Both the position numbers and the translations under genes were made by a program. The notes below the pieces were generated by a model that ran no database searches, had not been told where the DNA came from, and saw only the letters and a list, made by a program, of their open reading frames with translations. This document shows, piece by piece, positions 42,528 through 54,394 of a stretch of 64,000 nucleotides of DNA. This DNA comes from JAAXHH01 sp965200485 (lineage in GTDB: Bacteria > JAAXHH01). Where the stretch lies: the NCBI GenBank assembly GCA_965200485.1, contig CBDAUD010000001.1, positions 1,054,001 to 1,118,000 on the forward strand, read 5' to 3'. Position 1 is the first letter of the stretch; every line of letters begins with the position of its first letter.

Positions 42528-42541
42528 GCACTATCTTTCGA

Positions 42542-43396
42542 TTAAGATAGTTTCTTGATGACGACTGTACCAGCGATGAGGTCATGAAGGCCGCGTTTGT
42601 CTGTTCGGAAGGCGATCATGAGAGAAACGATCCCAAGAGACAAGATAGACAAGATTTTCCCGGATTCCCGGGAAAATGCTCGCCAGAAACCACATCGACG
42701 ACCATCCACCCTTACAATATAGAGTTTGAAAACTCTTTTGCCGATAGTCGTGTTCCCTAGACTGACAAGAACCGATGCGTACAATATTGCTACAGTCGCC
42801 GTAACCACATAGTCGAATTCATATAATTCTGCAGAGTAAAATATCCCGTCAAAGAGCGAATAAACCAACCGGCTAGGCAAGGGCAAAACTAACACGCTGT
42901 CTATGGTATGCGCGCCCGCCCGAATCCAAAAACCAGCGGGTTCACCTTCTGGGACTGGTTTGATGTCAGCTTTGGAACCAGAAATGATCTCTTCATCCAG
43001 AGGAAGACCACAGTGGTAGCAATACGATGAGGCTGGCTCATTCGCGTGTTGGCAACGAGGACATTGCATTGTATCGGAGGCCGATGCAAAAGTAGATGAC
43101 CTCGGCTCAGTTTCAATCTTTTTACTAGCCGAACCAAGAGTGAGTTCTTCATCCAGAGGAAGACCACAGAGGTAGCAATACGATGAGGCTGGCTCATTCG
43201 CGTGTTGGCAACGAGGACATTGCATTGTATCGGAGGCCGATGCAAAAGTGGACGATTCAAGCGCAGGTTTAATCTTCTTCCTGGCCACCCTGTTTGCGCC
43301 ACTATCAACTCGGTTGAAACAATGTCTGCAGTAAGTCGCGTCGGGACTGTTGCGGCCACCGCATTTATCACAGGTCATGGCCGAACTTCCCATCAT
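42542..43396 (-). CDS. RDD-family membrane protein with three N-terminal zinc ribbons
   Basis: A 284-residue protein. The first 130 residues hold three CxxC...CxxC ribbons: CDKCGG with CRHC, then two copies of CPRCQHANEP with CYLC or CYHC. The latter two lie in repeats of about 34 residues that are almost identical. The rest is an RDD domain (GFWIRAGAHTIDSVLVLPLP, GNTTIGKRVFKLYIV, RGLHDLIAGTVVI) with two or three membrane helices. It lies directly upstream of the PrsW-like protease gene on the same strand. It may be a partner or substrate of that protease; this is inference. Confidence 0.85.
   Translation of the reverse strand: MMGSSAMTCDKCGGRNSPDATYCRHCFNRVDSGANRVARKKIKPALESSTFASASDTMQCPRCQHANEPASSYCYLCGLPLDEELTLGSASKKIETEPRSSTFASASDTMQCPRCQHANEPASSYCYHCGLPLDEEIISGSKADIKPVPEGEPAGFWIRAGAHTIDSVLVLPLPSRLVYSLFDGIFYSAELYEFDYVVTATVAILYASVLVSLGNTTIGKRVFKLYIVRVDGRRCGFWRAFSRESGKILSILSLGIVSLMIAFRTDKRGLHDLIAGTVVIKKLS
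42991..43249 (-). repeat. Internal duplication in the RDD gene (two 103-bp copies)
   Basis: The copies lie at 42991-43093 and 43147-43249, offset 156 bases (52 codons), with one visible mismatch (CACAGTGG against CACAGAGG). The remaining 53 bases of each period have diverged. This points to a recent duplication or gene conversion within the zinc-ribbon region. Confidence 0.85.
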
Positions 43397-43423
43397 ATAG
43401 ACCTCTATCTTAGTAGAAGTGGT

Positions 43424-44632
43424 TCAACTCTTCACCAGCACCTGTTTCAGCGCAGCGATGAACGCCTCGTTCTCTTCCGGCAGCCCGGCGGTGACCCGGA
43501 TCCATCCCTCGATGTTCCAGCGCGCTTTGGCGTTCCCCACCAGGACGTTGTGCTCTTCCCTGAGGCGCTGCACGAGTTCGTCCACATCCGTTTTGACGTT
43601 CATCATCACGAAGCTCGACTCGCTGGGCGCGTATTCGATTCCCATGGCGTCCAGCTGCGCGTAGAAATAACGTTTGCCTTGGATCACCAGTTCGCGTGAA
43701 CGCCTGAGGTGGGTCCGGTCGTCCAGGGCGGCCGACGCGGCGTGGGTGGAGAGCAGCGTGAGCGTATTGCCCCGGTGGCTGTTGATCCGGGCGATCACCG
43801 CGGGATGGGCGATCGCGTAACCTACCCGCATGCCGGCCATGCCGAAGACTTTGGAAAACGTGCGTGTCACGATCACGTTCGGGTGATCCGCGATCAGCGA
43901 GGCCGCGCCTGTGCGGTCTTCCTCGTTTTCGGCAAACTCGATATAGGCTTCGTCAATGAGTACGATGACCCGCTCGGGGATGGAAGCAACAAAAGGCTTC
44001 AATTGCGACATCGGGGTCAACTGCCCGGTGGGATTGTCGGGGCTGGTTATGACGATCAGCGCGGTCCGGTCCGTCACAGCCTCCCGGAGGCCGTCCAGAT
44101 CGGGTTTCATGCCTTCCAGCAGGGGCACGCGAACCGGGTCTGCCTTGGCCACGCCGGCAAGTCTGGTCATGAAACCGAAACCCGGCAGGCTTTCCACGAC
44201 CTCCGTGCCTTCGCGAATGTACGCGTGCCCTATGGCGAAAAGCAGATCGGACGACCCGGCCCCTACGGCGATCCACGCGTCGTGCACCGGGGCGAAAGGA
44301 CTGTCCGTCCACTCCACCAACGGTACGTCATGCCGTCGGGCAAGCTTGCCGAGCAGATCCGGATTCTGCCCGTAGCGGTTGATGCTCGAAACCAGGGAGA
44401 GCACCGCCTCGACCGCCCGGGGCGACGGCCCCAGGGCGTTCTCGTTGCTGTCGATGCGCACCAGACCCGGGGGCACTCCCCAACCACGTACCGAAGCACC
44501 GCCCACCATCTGGGCCATGGCTTCATAACCGCCAACCGACAATGCGCCAGCGCCGGCCAGGGCCCCCTTTAGAAACCCCCGGCGCGAAAGTCCTGATTTC
44601 CCCGCGGCATTTTCTTTTCTTAGTTCGGACAT
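43424..44632 (-). CDS. Tat-exported histidinol-phosphate aminotransferase-like enzyme
   Basis: A 402-residue fold-type I aminotransferase of the HisC type. A twin-arginine signal is clear (SRRGFLKGALAGAGALSVGG, Arg17-Arg18), which is unusual for a HisC homologue. The catalytic part has IDSNENALGPSP, the phosphate-binding VGAGSSDLLF, SPDNPTGQL, IDEAYIEFAE and the Schiff-base Lys in TRTFSKVFGMAGMRVGY (about 260), and ends with the Arg region WIRVTAGLPEEN. A periplasmic amino acid transaminase role is inferred; histidine synthesis itself is unlikely for an exported enzyme. The gene is followed by the RDD and PrsW genes on the same strand. Confidence 0.88.
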   Translation of the reverse strand: MSELRKENAAGKSGLSRRGFLKGALAGAGALSVGGYEAMAQMVGGASVRGWGVPPGLVRIDSNENALGPSPRAVEAVLSLVSSINRYGQNPDLLGKLARRHDVPLVEWTDSPFAPVHDAWIAVGAGSSDLLFAIGHAYIREGTEVVESLPGFGFMTRLAGVAKADPVRVPLLEGMKPDLDGLREAVTDRTALIVITSPDNPTGQLTPMSQLKPFVASIPERVIVLIDEAYIEFAENEEDRTGAASLIADHPNVIVTRTFSKVFGMAGMRVGYAIAHPAVIARINSHRGNTLTLLSTHAASAALDDRTHLRRSRELVIQGKRYFYAQLDAMGIEYAPSESSFVMMNVKTDVDELVQRLREEHNVLVGNAKARWNIEGWIRVTAGLPEENEAFIAALKQVLVKS

Positions 44633-45023
44633 TTTTGCACTCCTTCGTCAAGCCCCGTCCGGGATGTATGCAGACGCGACCCATCCCAATTTGATTTTGT
44701 GATGTATCGGCATGATACAGCTTCGTTTCCTGGTTGGAAAGTCCAAATACATTGGTCCTGGACCGGTGGTGCCGGCATGAGTCCAGACCGTAACAGCCAA
44801 TGTGGCCGTGGTTTCTAAAATGCGTCGACCTTGACGCTCTTCCGAGCCTGCCGTAGATTTATGGCAGCACTGCGCGCAACCGTCTTACGGCCAACCGTCT
44901 TACGGCCAACCGGCACAGGAACATCCGAACCTCAAGGAGCCCGCGATCTTCCGACCGGCTCGTCTCGAAACGACGGAAACCCATCGCCTGCTGGACGGCC
45001 TGCTGGCCGAGCGTATCCTCATC
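44633..45023. other. Gap before metH; 15-bp tandem repeat inside
   Basis: No gene is recognised between the divergent HisC-like and metH genes. CGTCTTACGGCCAAC occurs twice in perfect tandem at 44881-44910. I looked for a cobalamin or SAM riboswitch and saw no convincing conserved box. The metH frame is open from 44835, but has no ATG, GTG or TTG before 45024. Confidence 0.55.
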
Positions 45024-48683
<3,660 letters not shown>

Positions 48684-48695
<12 letters not shown>

Positions 48696-49337
48696 AATCG
48701 CGGTGCCCCATGTGCTGGGATCGACGTGGACGCGCAGGTCGCGTCCGGCGCTCCACCACTGGGCGGGGGGTTCCGAATTGTTGAGAAAATAGGTGAAACC
48801 CAGCCGCGGGAATTCCTCCGGAGCGTAGCCGCTCAGCGTGTCGGTCGGGAGGCACACCTCGAGGGTATAACCGGTGTCCGTGATCAGCGATGCGATGGGC
48901 AGCGCTTCCGGTTCCGGCATGTTCCACTTCTCGCGGGCGCGATCGACCTGCGAGGGTTTTACGACAGGTTGGTCCCCGCCGTCGCCGCCACCGGTCGGCA
49001 GGCAGTTGAACTGGTGACAGTATCGCCCCGCCCTCCGCGCGGTCTTCACGTCCCTCGTGTCCAGCCAGATCTGGAAGCTGTCTCCGGTCCAGTGCCGGCC
49101 GTAGTGGGAACGGACCGGCTTGCGCTTGCGCACGTTCACGGCGAAGTACAGCCCCTCTTCGTTCCAGGCCATGTATACGTCCCCGGCCTTTGGCCGATTT
49201 TCCAGGAAACCCAGATCGGGCACCAGGTATTCGGGTCCCCAGTCGTCCAGGACGCCGTTGATCAGGGGGGCCTGCCCTCGGTATCTGCACTGGAAGGCGT
49301 AGGCGAAAAAGGCTCTGTTCGGTATGTCCAGCGGCAT
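48684..49337 (-). CDS. CBM9/DOMON-like protein
   Basis: A 217-residue beta-sandwich protein. Features seen are YRGQAPLINGVLDDWGPEYL, DVYMAWNEEGLYFAVNVRKR, a metal-site-like GDSFQIWLDTRD and ITDTGYTLEVCLPTDTLSG, which match carbohydrate-binding family 9-like domains used to bind sugars or haem. There is no signal peptide, so its location is uncertain. Two further CBM9-like genes lie at 58796 and 59577. The 3' end overlaps metH. Whether it binds carbohydrate is inference. Confidence 0.75.
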
Positions 49338-49350
49338 GGGCGGCGCCTTG

Positions 49351-49440
49351 CGACCGGCGGCCAGGCGACTGGCAGCCAGATGAACGGTTGTCGGATAAAC
49401 GGCCGTCAGATAAACTGTGGTCAGATGAATGACGGTCAGC
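49351..49440 (-). repeat. 15-bp tandem array across the ogt stop (six units)
   Basis: Six degenerate 15-bp units run from 49440 down to 49351, for example TAAACGGCCGTCAGA and TAAACTGTGGTCAGA. On the minus strand the array starts at the last codon of ogt, includes its TGA and repeats the TGA in frame twice more before the CBM9-like gene. Confidence 0.75.
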
Positions 49441-49996
49441 GGTTGTACTGTGCGCCTTCGAGATCAAGCAGAAAGGCCTTGATGTCGGGCCGGTCGCCGT
49501 AGCCTCCCAGGCGGCCGTTGCTGTTGATCACGCGGTGACAGGGGACCAGAATGCCGATGTCGTTGTTGCGGTTGGCCTGGCCTACCGCCCTTGCGGCCCG
49601 TGGCCTGCCTACCTGTTCGGCCACCCACTTGTAGGATCGCCACGTTCCGTACGGTATGGCCTGTTGCGCGCGCCAGATCCGGCGGGTAAGCGGCGTGCCC
49701 CGCAGGAAATCCAGCGGTACGTCGAAAACCCTCAGTTCGCCGGCGAAATACCGTGTGATCTGTTCTTCGACGGTTGAAAGCACGGCGTCGTCGGGGACGA
49801 AGGCCAGTTTCGCGTCGAAGCGGTTCAGCATATCGACCCCGAAGGCCTCGTCCGTGACATCAACGGTGACGCGGCACACGCCCGCTTCGCTGGCCGCCGC
49901 ATACACGGGACCGAGCGGTGTGGGAAAGACCGTGTATTTCAATATCCGGCTCAACGGAACAGATTGCTGGCGACTTGTTTCCAGGGAGTATTTCAC
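49436..49996 (-). CDS. ogt: Methylated-DNA--protein-cysteine methyltransferase
   Basis: A 186-residue single-turnover repair protein that moves the methyl group of O6-methylguanine to its own cysteine. The active site PCHRVI is present, preceded by GQANRNNDIGILV and followed by NGRLGGYGDRPD, with the helix-turn-helix AIPYGTWRSYKWVAEQVG. The N-terminal Ogt-type domain (TVFPTPLGPVYAA) is normal. It lies between the CBM9-like and SGNH genes on the minus strand. Its stop lies within a 15-bp tandem array. Confidence 0.94.
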   Translation of the reverse strand: MKYSLETSRQQSVPLSRILKYTVFPTPLGPVYAAASEAGVCRVTVDVTDEAFGVDMLNRFDAKLAFVPDDAVLSTVEEQITRYFAGELRVFDVPLDFLRGTPLTRRIWRAQQAIPYGTWRSYKWVAEQVGRPRAARAVGQANRNNDIGILVPCHRVINSNGRLGGYGDRPDIKAFLLDLEGAQYNR

Positions 49997-50014
49997 TGCG
50001 GCCGCCGGACTGGA

Positions 50015-51067
50015 CTATCCCACGATGCCCCGGTCTCGCAAGCCCTGTGCCAGCGTCTGCGCGATGACCTCGCTGCCTTCGATGGTGGGATGCCAGGTAT
50101 CGGAGAAGCACCGGTCGCGTTCATGGTCCATCCCGGCGAAAGCGGCGTTGAGGTCGATCAGATCCGTATCTTCTTCCATGGCCAGCCGGTGGATCGAGGC
50201 ATCGTAGATGTCGTAGAGCTGCCCGAGCCGCTCGACGTCGCCTCGGGTCAGGAAGGTCGGGTAACGCAGCTTGTCGAGGCGTTGACGCGACTGCTCGGCG
50301 CCTTCCCGGGAGATGAGCGTCGGCAGGGTGGTCAGGACGACGCGGACCCGTTTTTGCTTCGCCGTGCGGATGAGGCTGCGCATGTTGTACATGAAGTTCT
50401 CGGGCAGGAAGTCTTCAAGGTCGAAGGAGCCGATGGGAGGCGGGGTGTTCAGGTCCAGTAGACCCTTGGCTTCGTCCACCAGTCTAAGGCCCGAGTCGCC
50501 GCCATTGCTGTAATGCCAGTACGACCGGGTCTTCCTGCGCAGGTCGGGGTAGTTTCTGGGATTCCCCAGCCACATGTCATTCCAGCCTATGTAGACGATC
50601 AGGATATCGGGATCGAAGGTCAGCAGGCGAGGAAGGCGCAACTGGGCGTTGATAGACCCGTGGTCGGCGACCCCCGCGTTGATCACCTGGTGCGCGTGTT
50701 CCAGGTCCATGTCCGCCAACTGCTGTTCGAGCCGATACGGATAGGGCGAATCGTCTCCCGGCGGACCGAAGGTGCACGAGTCGCCGAGGCACATGATCCG
50801 GACGGCCTGGGCATCCTTCCGCCGCGGAAAATCCTGCCCGCGGAATCCGTGGTCGTTGATCCGGATGCCCGCCACGCTGTACCCGGGCATCAGCTCCCAA
50901 CCGCTCCGGTTGTGAAACACGATATAGGGATGGGACCCGTCGTATTCCTCGTGGAACCAGCGGTCCCTGTTGTATGCATGATCCCGGCGGCGAAGATACA
51001 ACTCCGCCCCCGTCGCCGCGCCTATCGCGGCACCGGCCGCCATGGCAATATACGCGTAACGTTTCAT
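50015..51067 (-). CDS. SGNH/GDSL hydrolase, membrane anchored
   Basis: A 350-residue esterase/acetylhydrolase-type protein. An N-terminal hydrophobic helix (YAYIAMAAGAAIGAATGAEL) probably anchors it in the inner membrane, facing outwards. The SGNH blocks are GDSCTFG (catalytic Ser), GVADHGSINAQ (Gly), YIGWNDMW (Asn) and DTWHPTIEG (Asp and His). The ATG at 51067 has GGAGAAGG upstream. The stretch PGYSVAGIRINDHGFRG before block I resembles surface-polysaccharide or lipid-modifying family members. The substrate is unknown. It precedes ogt by 18 bases. Confidence 0.85.
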   Translation of the reverse strand: MKRYAYIAMAAGAAIGAATGAELYLRRRDHAYNRDRWFHEEYDGSHPYIVFHNRSGWELMPGYSVAGIRINDHGFRGQDFPRRKDAQAVRIMCLGDSCTFGPPGDDSPYPYRLEQQLADMDLEHAHQVINAGVADHGSINAQLRLPRLLTFDPDILIVYIGWNDMWLGNPRNYPDLRRKTRSYWHYSNGGDSGLRLVDEAKGLLDLNTPPPIGSFDLEDFLPENFMYNMRSLIRTAKQKRVRVVLTTLPTLISREGAEQSRQRLDKLRYPTFLTRGDVERLGQLYDIYDASIHRLAMEEDTDLIDLNAAFAGMDHERDRCFSDTWHPTIEGSEVIAQTLAQGLRDRGIVG

Positions 51068-51309
51068 TCCCCTTCTCCGGCTGTCAACCGTCCCTTTCGG
51101 TCCGTCCGCCTGGCCTGCCTGCAAGCGACATCGCAACCTGCCGACCGGCTGCCGTGAAAAACAGTCATCCGATCTCGCGTTGCCGTCCTTCTTCACGTTG
51201 GAATTAAGGATAATCACGCCGCATAAGCAAGGGAAAACACCAGGGATCTTCTTTGATGAAATGGCCTTCATGCTTTGTATTCCCTTAGGGCAAAGCCCAA
51301 CGAAAGGCC

Positions 51310-51338
51310 TTGACGATGCCCCCTGCCTCGCGCATATT
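51310..51338 (+). promoter_or_regulatory. Possible promoter of the molybdenum hydroxylase operon
   Basis: TTGACG, a 17-base spacer and CATATT lie 167 bases before the first gene. The 438-base gap (51068-51505) shows no gene otherwise. Confidence 0.35.
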
Positions 51339-51505
51339 TTCAGAGGGTGGTCTCCCATCCTGTTTTGCCGCAGTACATCGGACTCGCAGGGCCCGATCGT
51401 CGCCATCTATCACCAGCCGGATTTTTCGCCAGCCGGAATCTGTCGGACCGCATTCGCCAGGTCCGATGGTTCAAGCATGTGCAAGCATGTATCAGAGGAG
51501 GTCCT

Positions 51506-52168
51506 ATGGCTGATATACCGGACGAAGCCAGACCTGATGAATCGTCTCAACCCGTCGGGGAAAAGGGGACCCGGTTCACGCGGCGCGGTTTTCTCAAGGG
51601 CGCCGGCGCCGGCGCGGTGACCGCGGCCGTTGCCCCCGCCGTTTTCGTATCCGGAACCGGAACGGCTGCCGCCCAGGATGCCGAGGGCGCCATGTCGGGA
51701 ACGATTGCGCTCGAGGTGAACGGACAGTCGCACAAGGTCGATGTGGAAGCGCGCACGACCCTGGCGGACGCGTTGCGCGACAGACTGGAGGTCACCGGTC
51801 CCAAGGTGGTCTGCGACCGCGGGGAATGCGGGGCCTGCACGGTGGCGATGGACGGTAAACTCGTCTTCAGCTGCATGACGCTGGCCATGGACGCGCAGGG
51901 CAGGAAAATCGAAACGGTGGAAGGCATGGCGGACGGCGACGATCTGCATCCGCTCCAGGAAGCGTTTATCGAGAAGGATGCCCTGATGTGCGGATTCTGC
52001 ACACCGGGTTTCCTCATGTCCTCCAGGGCGCTGCTGGATGCCAACAACGACCCTACGCCGGAAGAGGTCCGCGAGGGACTCTCCGGAAACATCTGTCGGT
52101 GCGGCACTTATACGCACGTGTTCGAGGCCGTGATGAGCGCCGCCGAAAAGATGCGGAAGGGAGGGTGA
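51506..52168 (+). CDS. 2Fe-2S subunit of molybdenum hydroxylase, Tat exported
   Basis: A 220-residue iron-sulfur subunit of the xanthine dehydrogenase family. A twin-arginine signal (TRRGFLKGAGAGAVTAAVAP) shows export. A plant-type ferredoxin domain has C-x4-C-x2-C in CDRGECGAC and a further Cys in FSCMTLA. The second, helical cluster domain has CGFCTPG and CRCGTY. This matches PaoA of the periplasmic aldehyde oxidoreductase. GAGGAG upstream fixes the ATG at 51506. It is the first gene of a four-gene operon, three bases before the large subunit, which is expected to hitchhike through Tat. Confidence 0.93.
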   Translation: MADIPDEARPDESSQPVGEKGTRFTRRGFLKGAGAGAVTAAVAPAVFVSGTGTAAAQDAEGAMSGTIALEVNGQSHKVDVEARTTLADALRDRLEVTGPKVVCDRGECGACTVAMDGKLVFSCMTLAMDAQGRKIETVEGMADGDDLHPLQEAFIEKDALMCGFCTPGFLMSSRALLDANNDPTPEEVREGLSGNICRCGTYTHVFEAVMSAAEKMRKGG

Positions 52169-52171
52169 GCC

Positions 52172-54391
52172 ATGCAGCAGAAGATGAAGAAGGTCCGGAT
52201 CACCATCCAGGAAGATGGCGAACCCAAGGAAATTGAAATTGAAGTGCCCGACACCGGCGAAGGCGGCTGGGGAGATGTGACGAAGAACAGGTACGTCGGC
52301 CAGTCCCACGCCCGCTTGGACGCCAAGGAAAAGGTCACCGGCCGTGCCAAGTACACGGCCGACATCAAACTGCCCGGCATGCTCTACGGACGCATTCTCC
52401 GGTCGGCCCATCCCCGTGCCCGGGTCAAACGCATCGACGCGACCGCGGCGGCGGCCATTCCGGGTGTGAAAACCGTGGTTCTCCCAGGCGACGATCCCGA
52501 CGTGTTCTCGCGGGAGTGCCGTTTCGCGGGGCACGAGGTGGCGGCCGTGGCGGCAACCACGCCGGAAGTCGCCGAGGACGCGCTTCACGCCATTGATGTC
52601 GAATACGAGGTGCTGCCCTTTGTCGTGGACGAAGACGCGGCGCGGGACCCGGACGCGGCCCAGGTGCACAGCGATCGGACCAACGTGGGCGAGCCCCGGG
52701 TCGGCGAGCAGGGCGATCTCGCAGCGGGATTCGCCCAGGCCGATATGACGATCGAAGCCACCTATCGCTGCCAGGTGCAGTCCCACATCGCGCTGGAGAC
52801 CCACGGCTCCGTCTGTCAGTGGGAAGGCGACCGCCTGACGGTCTGGGCCTCCACGCAGGGCATATTCAGCGTGCGGGGCGAACTGGCGGGGCATTTCGGC
52901 ATCCCGGAAACGAACGTCCGCGTGATCACCGAGTTCATGGGCGGCGGGTTCGGCGCGAAGTTCGGCGCCCGGCGCGAGGGCATAATCTGCGCCTTGCTCG
53001 CACGGAAGGCCGCCGCGCCCGTGAAACTGATGCTGACGCGAAAGGAAGAACACCTGGCCACGGGGAATCGCCCGTCCACCGTTCAGCATGTCAAGCTCGG
53101 GGCCACGAAGGCGGGCAAGCTGGTCGCCTACGAGCGGTCCAATTACGGGACGCCCGGCGTGGCCGGCAACGCCAACATCCCGGGTGCGCCCTATCTGTAC
53201 GAGATTCCGAACTACCGGATCGAGCAGACGAGCGTATTCACCAACGCCGGTCCCATGGCCGCGCAACGCGCGCCCGGACATCCGCAGGCGGCTTTCGCCA
53301 TGGAGTCCATACTGGACGAAATGGCCGAGGCGCTGGGGATGGATCCCCTGGACATCCGGCAGATGAACGACCCGAACGAGACCCGGCGGAAGATGGTGGA
53401 AATGGGTGCCGACCGGATTGATTGGAAGAACCGACGAAATGCCGCGCCGGATACCGGCCCCGGCCGTGTCAAGACCGGCATCGGCGTGGGTTCGTGCCGC
53501 TGGGGCGGCGGCGGCGGACGCACGCAGGCCGAGTGTACCATCCATACCGACGGAAGCGTCGAGGTGAAGTGCGGCACGCAGGACATCGGAACCGGGACGC
53601 TCACCCTCGTGCATATGATCGCCGCCGAAGAGTTCGGTCTGAACATGGAGAATATCACCGTCCGCATCGGCGACACGACCTACCCCTTTTCGGGCGGAAG
53701 TGGCGGAAGTACCACGGCCGCATCGGTTTCTCCGGCCATCAAGGGTACGACGATGCTCGCGAAGCTCGAACTGTTCAAGAAGATCGCGCCGAAATTCGGC
53801 GTGGAGCCCGGTGAACTCAAGACCGCCGACGGGATGGTTTTCGTGGGCAGCGATCCATCGAAGCGCATGCGCTGGGCGCAGGCCACGGCCCAGCTGGAGG
53901 ATGGACCGATCTTCTTTCACGGCCAATGGTTGCCGGGATACTCGGACAGCGGCGTGCCCGGCGTGCACTTCGTGGAAGTGAGCGTGGACACGGAGACCGG
54001 CCTGGTGAAGGTCGCCAAGGTCGTGGCGGTGCACTCCAGCGGCCTGATCCTCAATCCCCTCACCTGGCTGAGCCAGGTCAACGGGGGCGTGTTGATGGGC
54101 ATAGGCTACGGGTTGTACGAGAACCGCATCATGGATCCGGCTACCGGCTACATGGTAAACGCCAACATGGAGGACTACCGGCTGATGGGATCCATGGATA
54201 TACCGGAGATCGAAGTGGTCCGGTACGACGAGTCGGAACGCGGCGTGATCGGGATCGGCGAACCCCCCGTGATTCCGACGCCCGGTGCCATCGCCAACGC
54301 CATCTACAATGCCTGCGGCGCCCGGATACGGGAAATGCCGTTCACCCCCGACAAAGTACTCGGTGCGCTGGCCGCAGTGAAGGAGGGCTGA
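52172..54391 (+). CDS. Molybdopterin-binding subunit of molybdenum hydroxylase
   Basis: A 739-residue large subunit. An unusual N-terminal 35-residue strand (KVRITIQEDGEPKEIEIEV) precedes the usual start GQSHARLDAKEKVTGRAKYT. Cofactor motifs are GGGFGAKFGARRE, QRAPGHPQAAFAMES and GSGGSTTAASVSPA, and the catalytic Glu is in GIGEPPVIPTPGA near the C-terminus. It has no signal of its own and probably crosses the membrane with the Tat-bearing 2Fe-2S subunit. It oxidises an aldehyde or N-heterocycle; the substrate cannot be decided. It is followed after 3 bases by the FAD subunit. Confidence 0.93.
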   Translation: MQQKMKKVRITIQEDGEPKEIEIEVPDTGEGGWGDVTKNRYVGQSHARLDAKEKVTGRAKYTADIKLPGMLYGRILRSAHPRARVKRIDATAAAAIPGVKTVVLPGDDPDVFSRECRFAGHEVAAVAATTPEVAEDALHAIDVEYEVLPFVVDEDAARDPDAAQVHSDRTNVGEPRVGEQGDLAAGFAQADMTIEATYRCQVQSHIALETHGSVCQWEGDRLTVWASTQGIFSVRGELAGHFGIPETNVRVITEFMGGGFGAKFGARREGIICALLARKAAAPVKLMLTRKEEHLATGNRPSTVQHVKLGATKAGKLVAYERSNYGTPGVAGNANIPGAPYLYEIPNYRIEQTSVFTNAGPMAAQRAPGHPQAAFAMESILDEMAEALGMDPLDIRQMNDPNETRRKMVEMGADRIDWKNRRNAAPDTGPGRVKTGIGVGSCRWGGGGGRTQAECTIHTDGSVEVKCGTQDIGTGTLTLVHMIAAEEFGLNMENITVRIGDTTYPFSGGSGGSTTAASVSPAIKGTTMLAKLELFKKIAPKFGVEPGELKTADGMVFVGSDPSKRMRWAQATAQLEDGPIFFHGQWLPGYSDSGVPGVHFVEVSVDTETGLVKVAKVVAVHSSGLILNPLTWLSQVNGGVLMGIGYGLYENRIMDPATGYMVNANMEDYRLMGSMDIPEIEVVRYDESERGVIGIGEPPVIPTPGAIANAIYNACGARIREMPFTPDKVLGALAAVKEG

Positions 54392-54394
54392 CTC

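Noticed and set aside
44640..45020. Cobalamin or SAM riboswitch before metH
   Set aside because: No convincing conserved B12 box or SAM-I core could be read; a covariance search would settle it.
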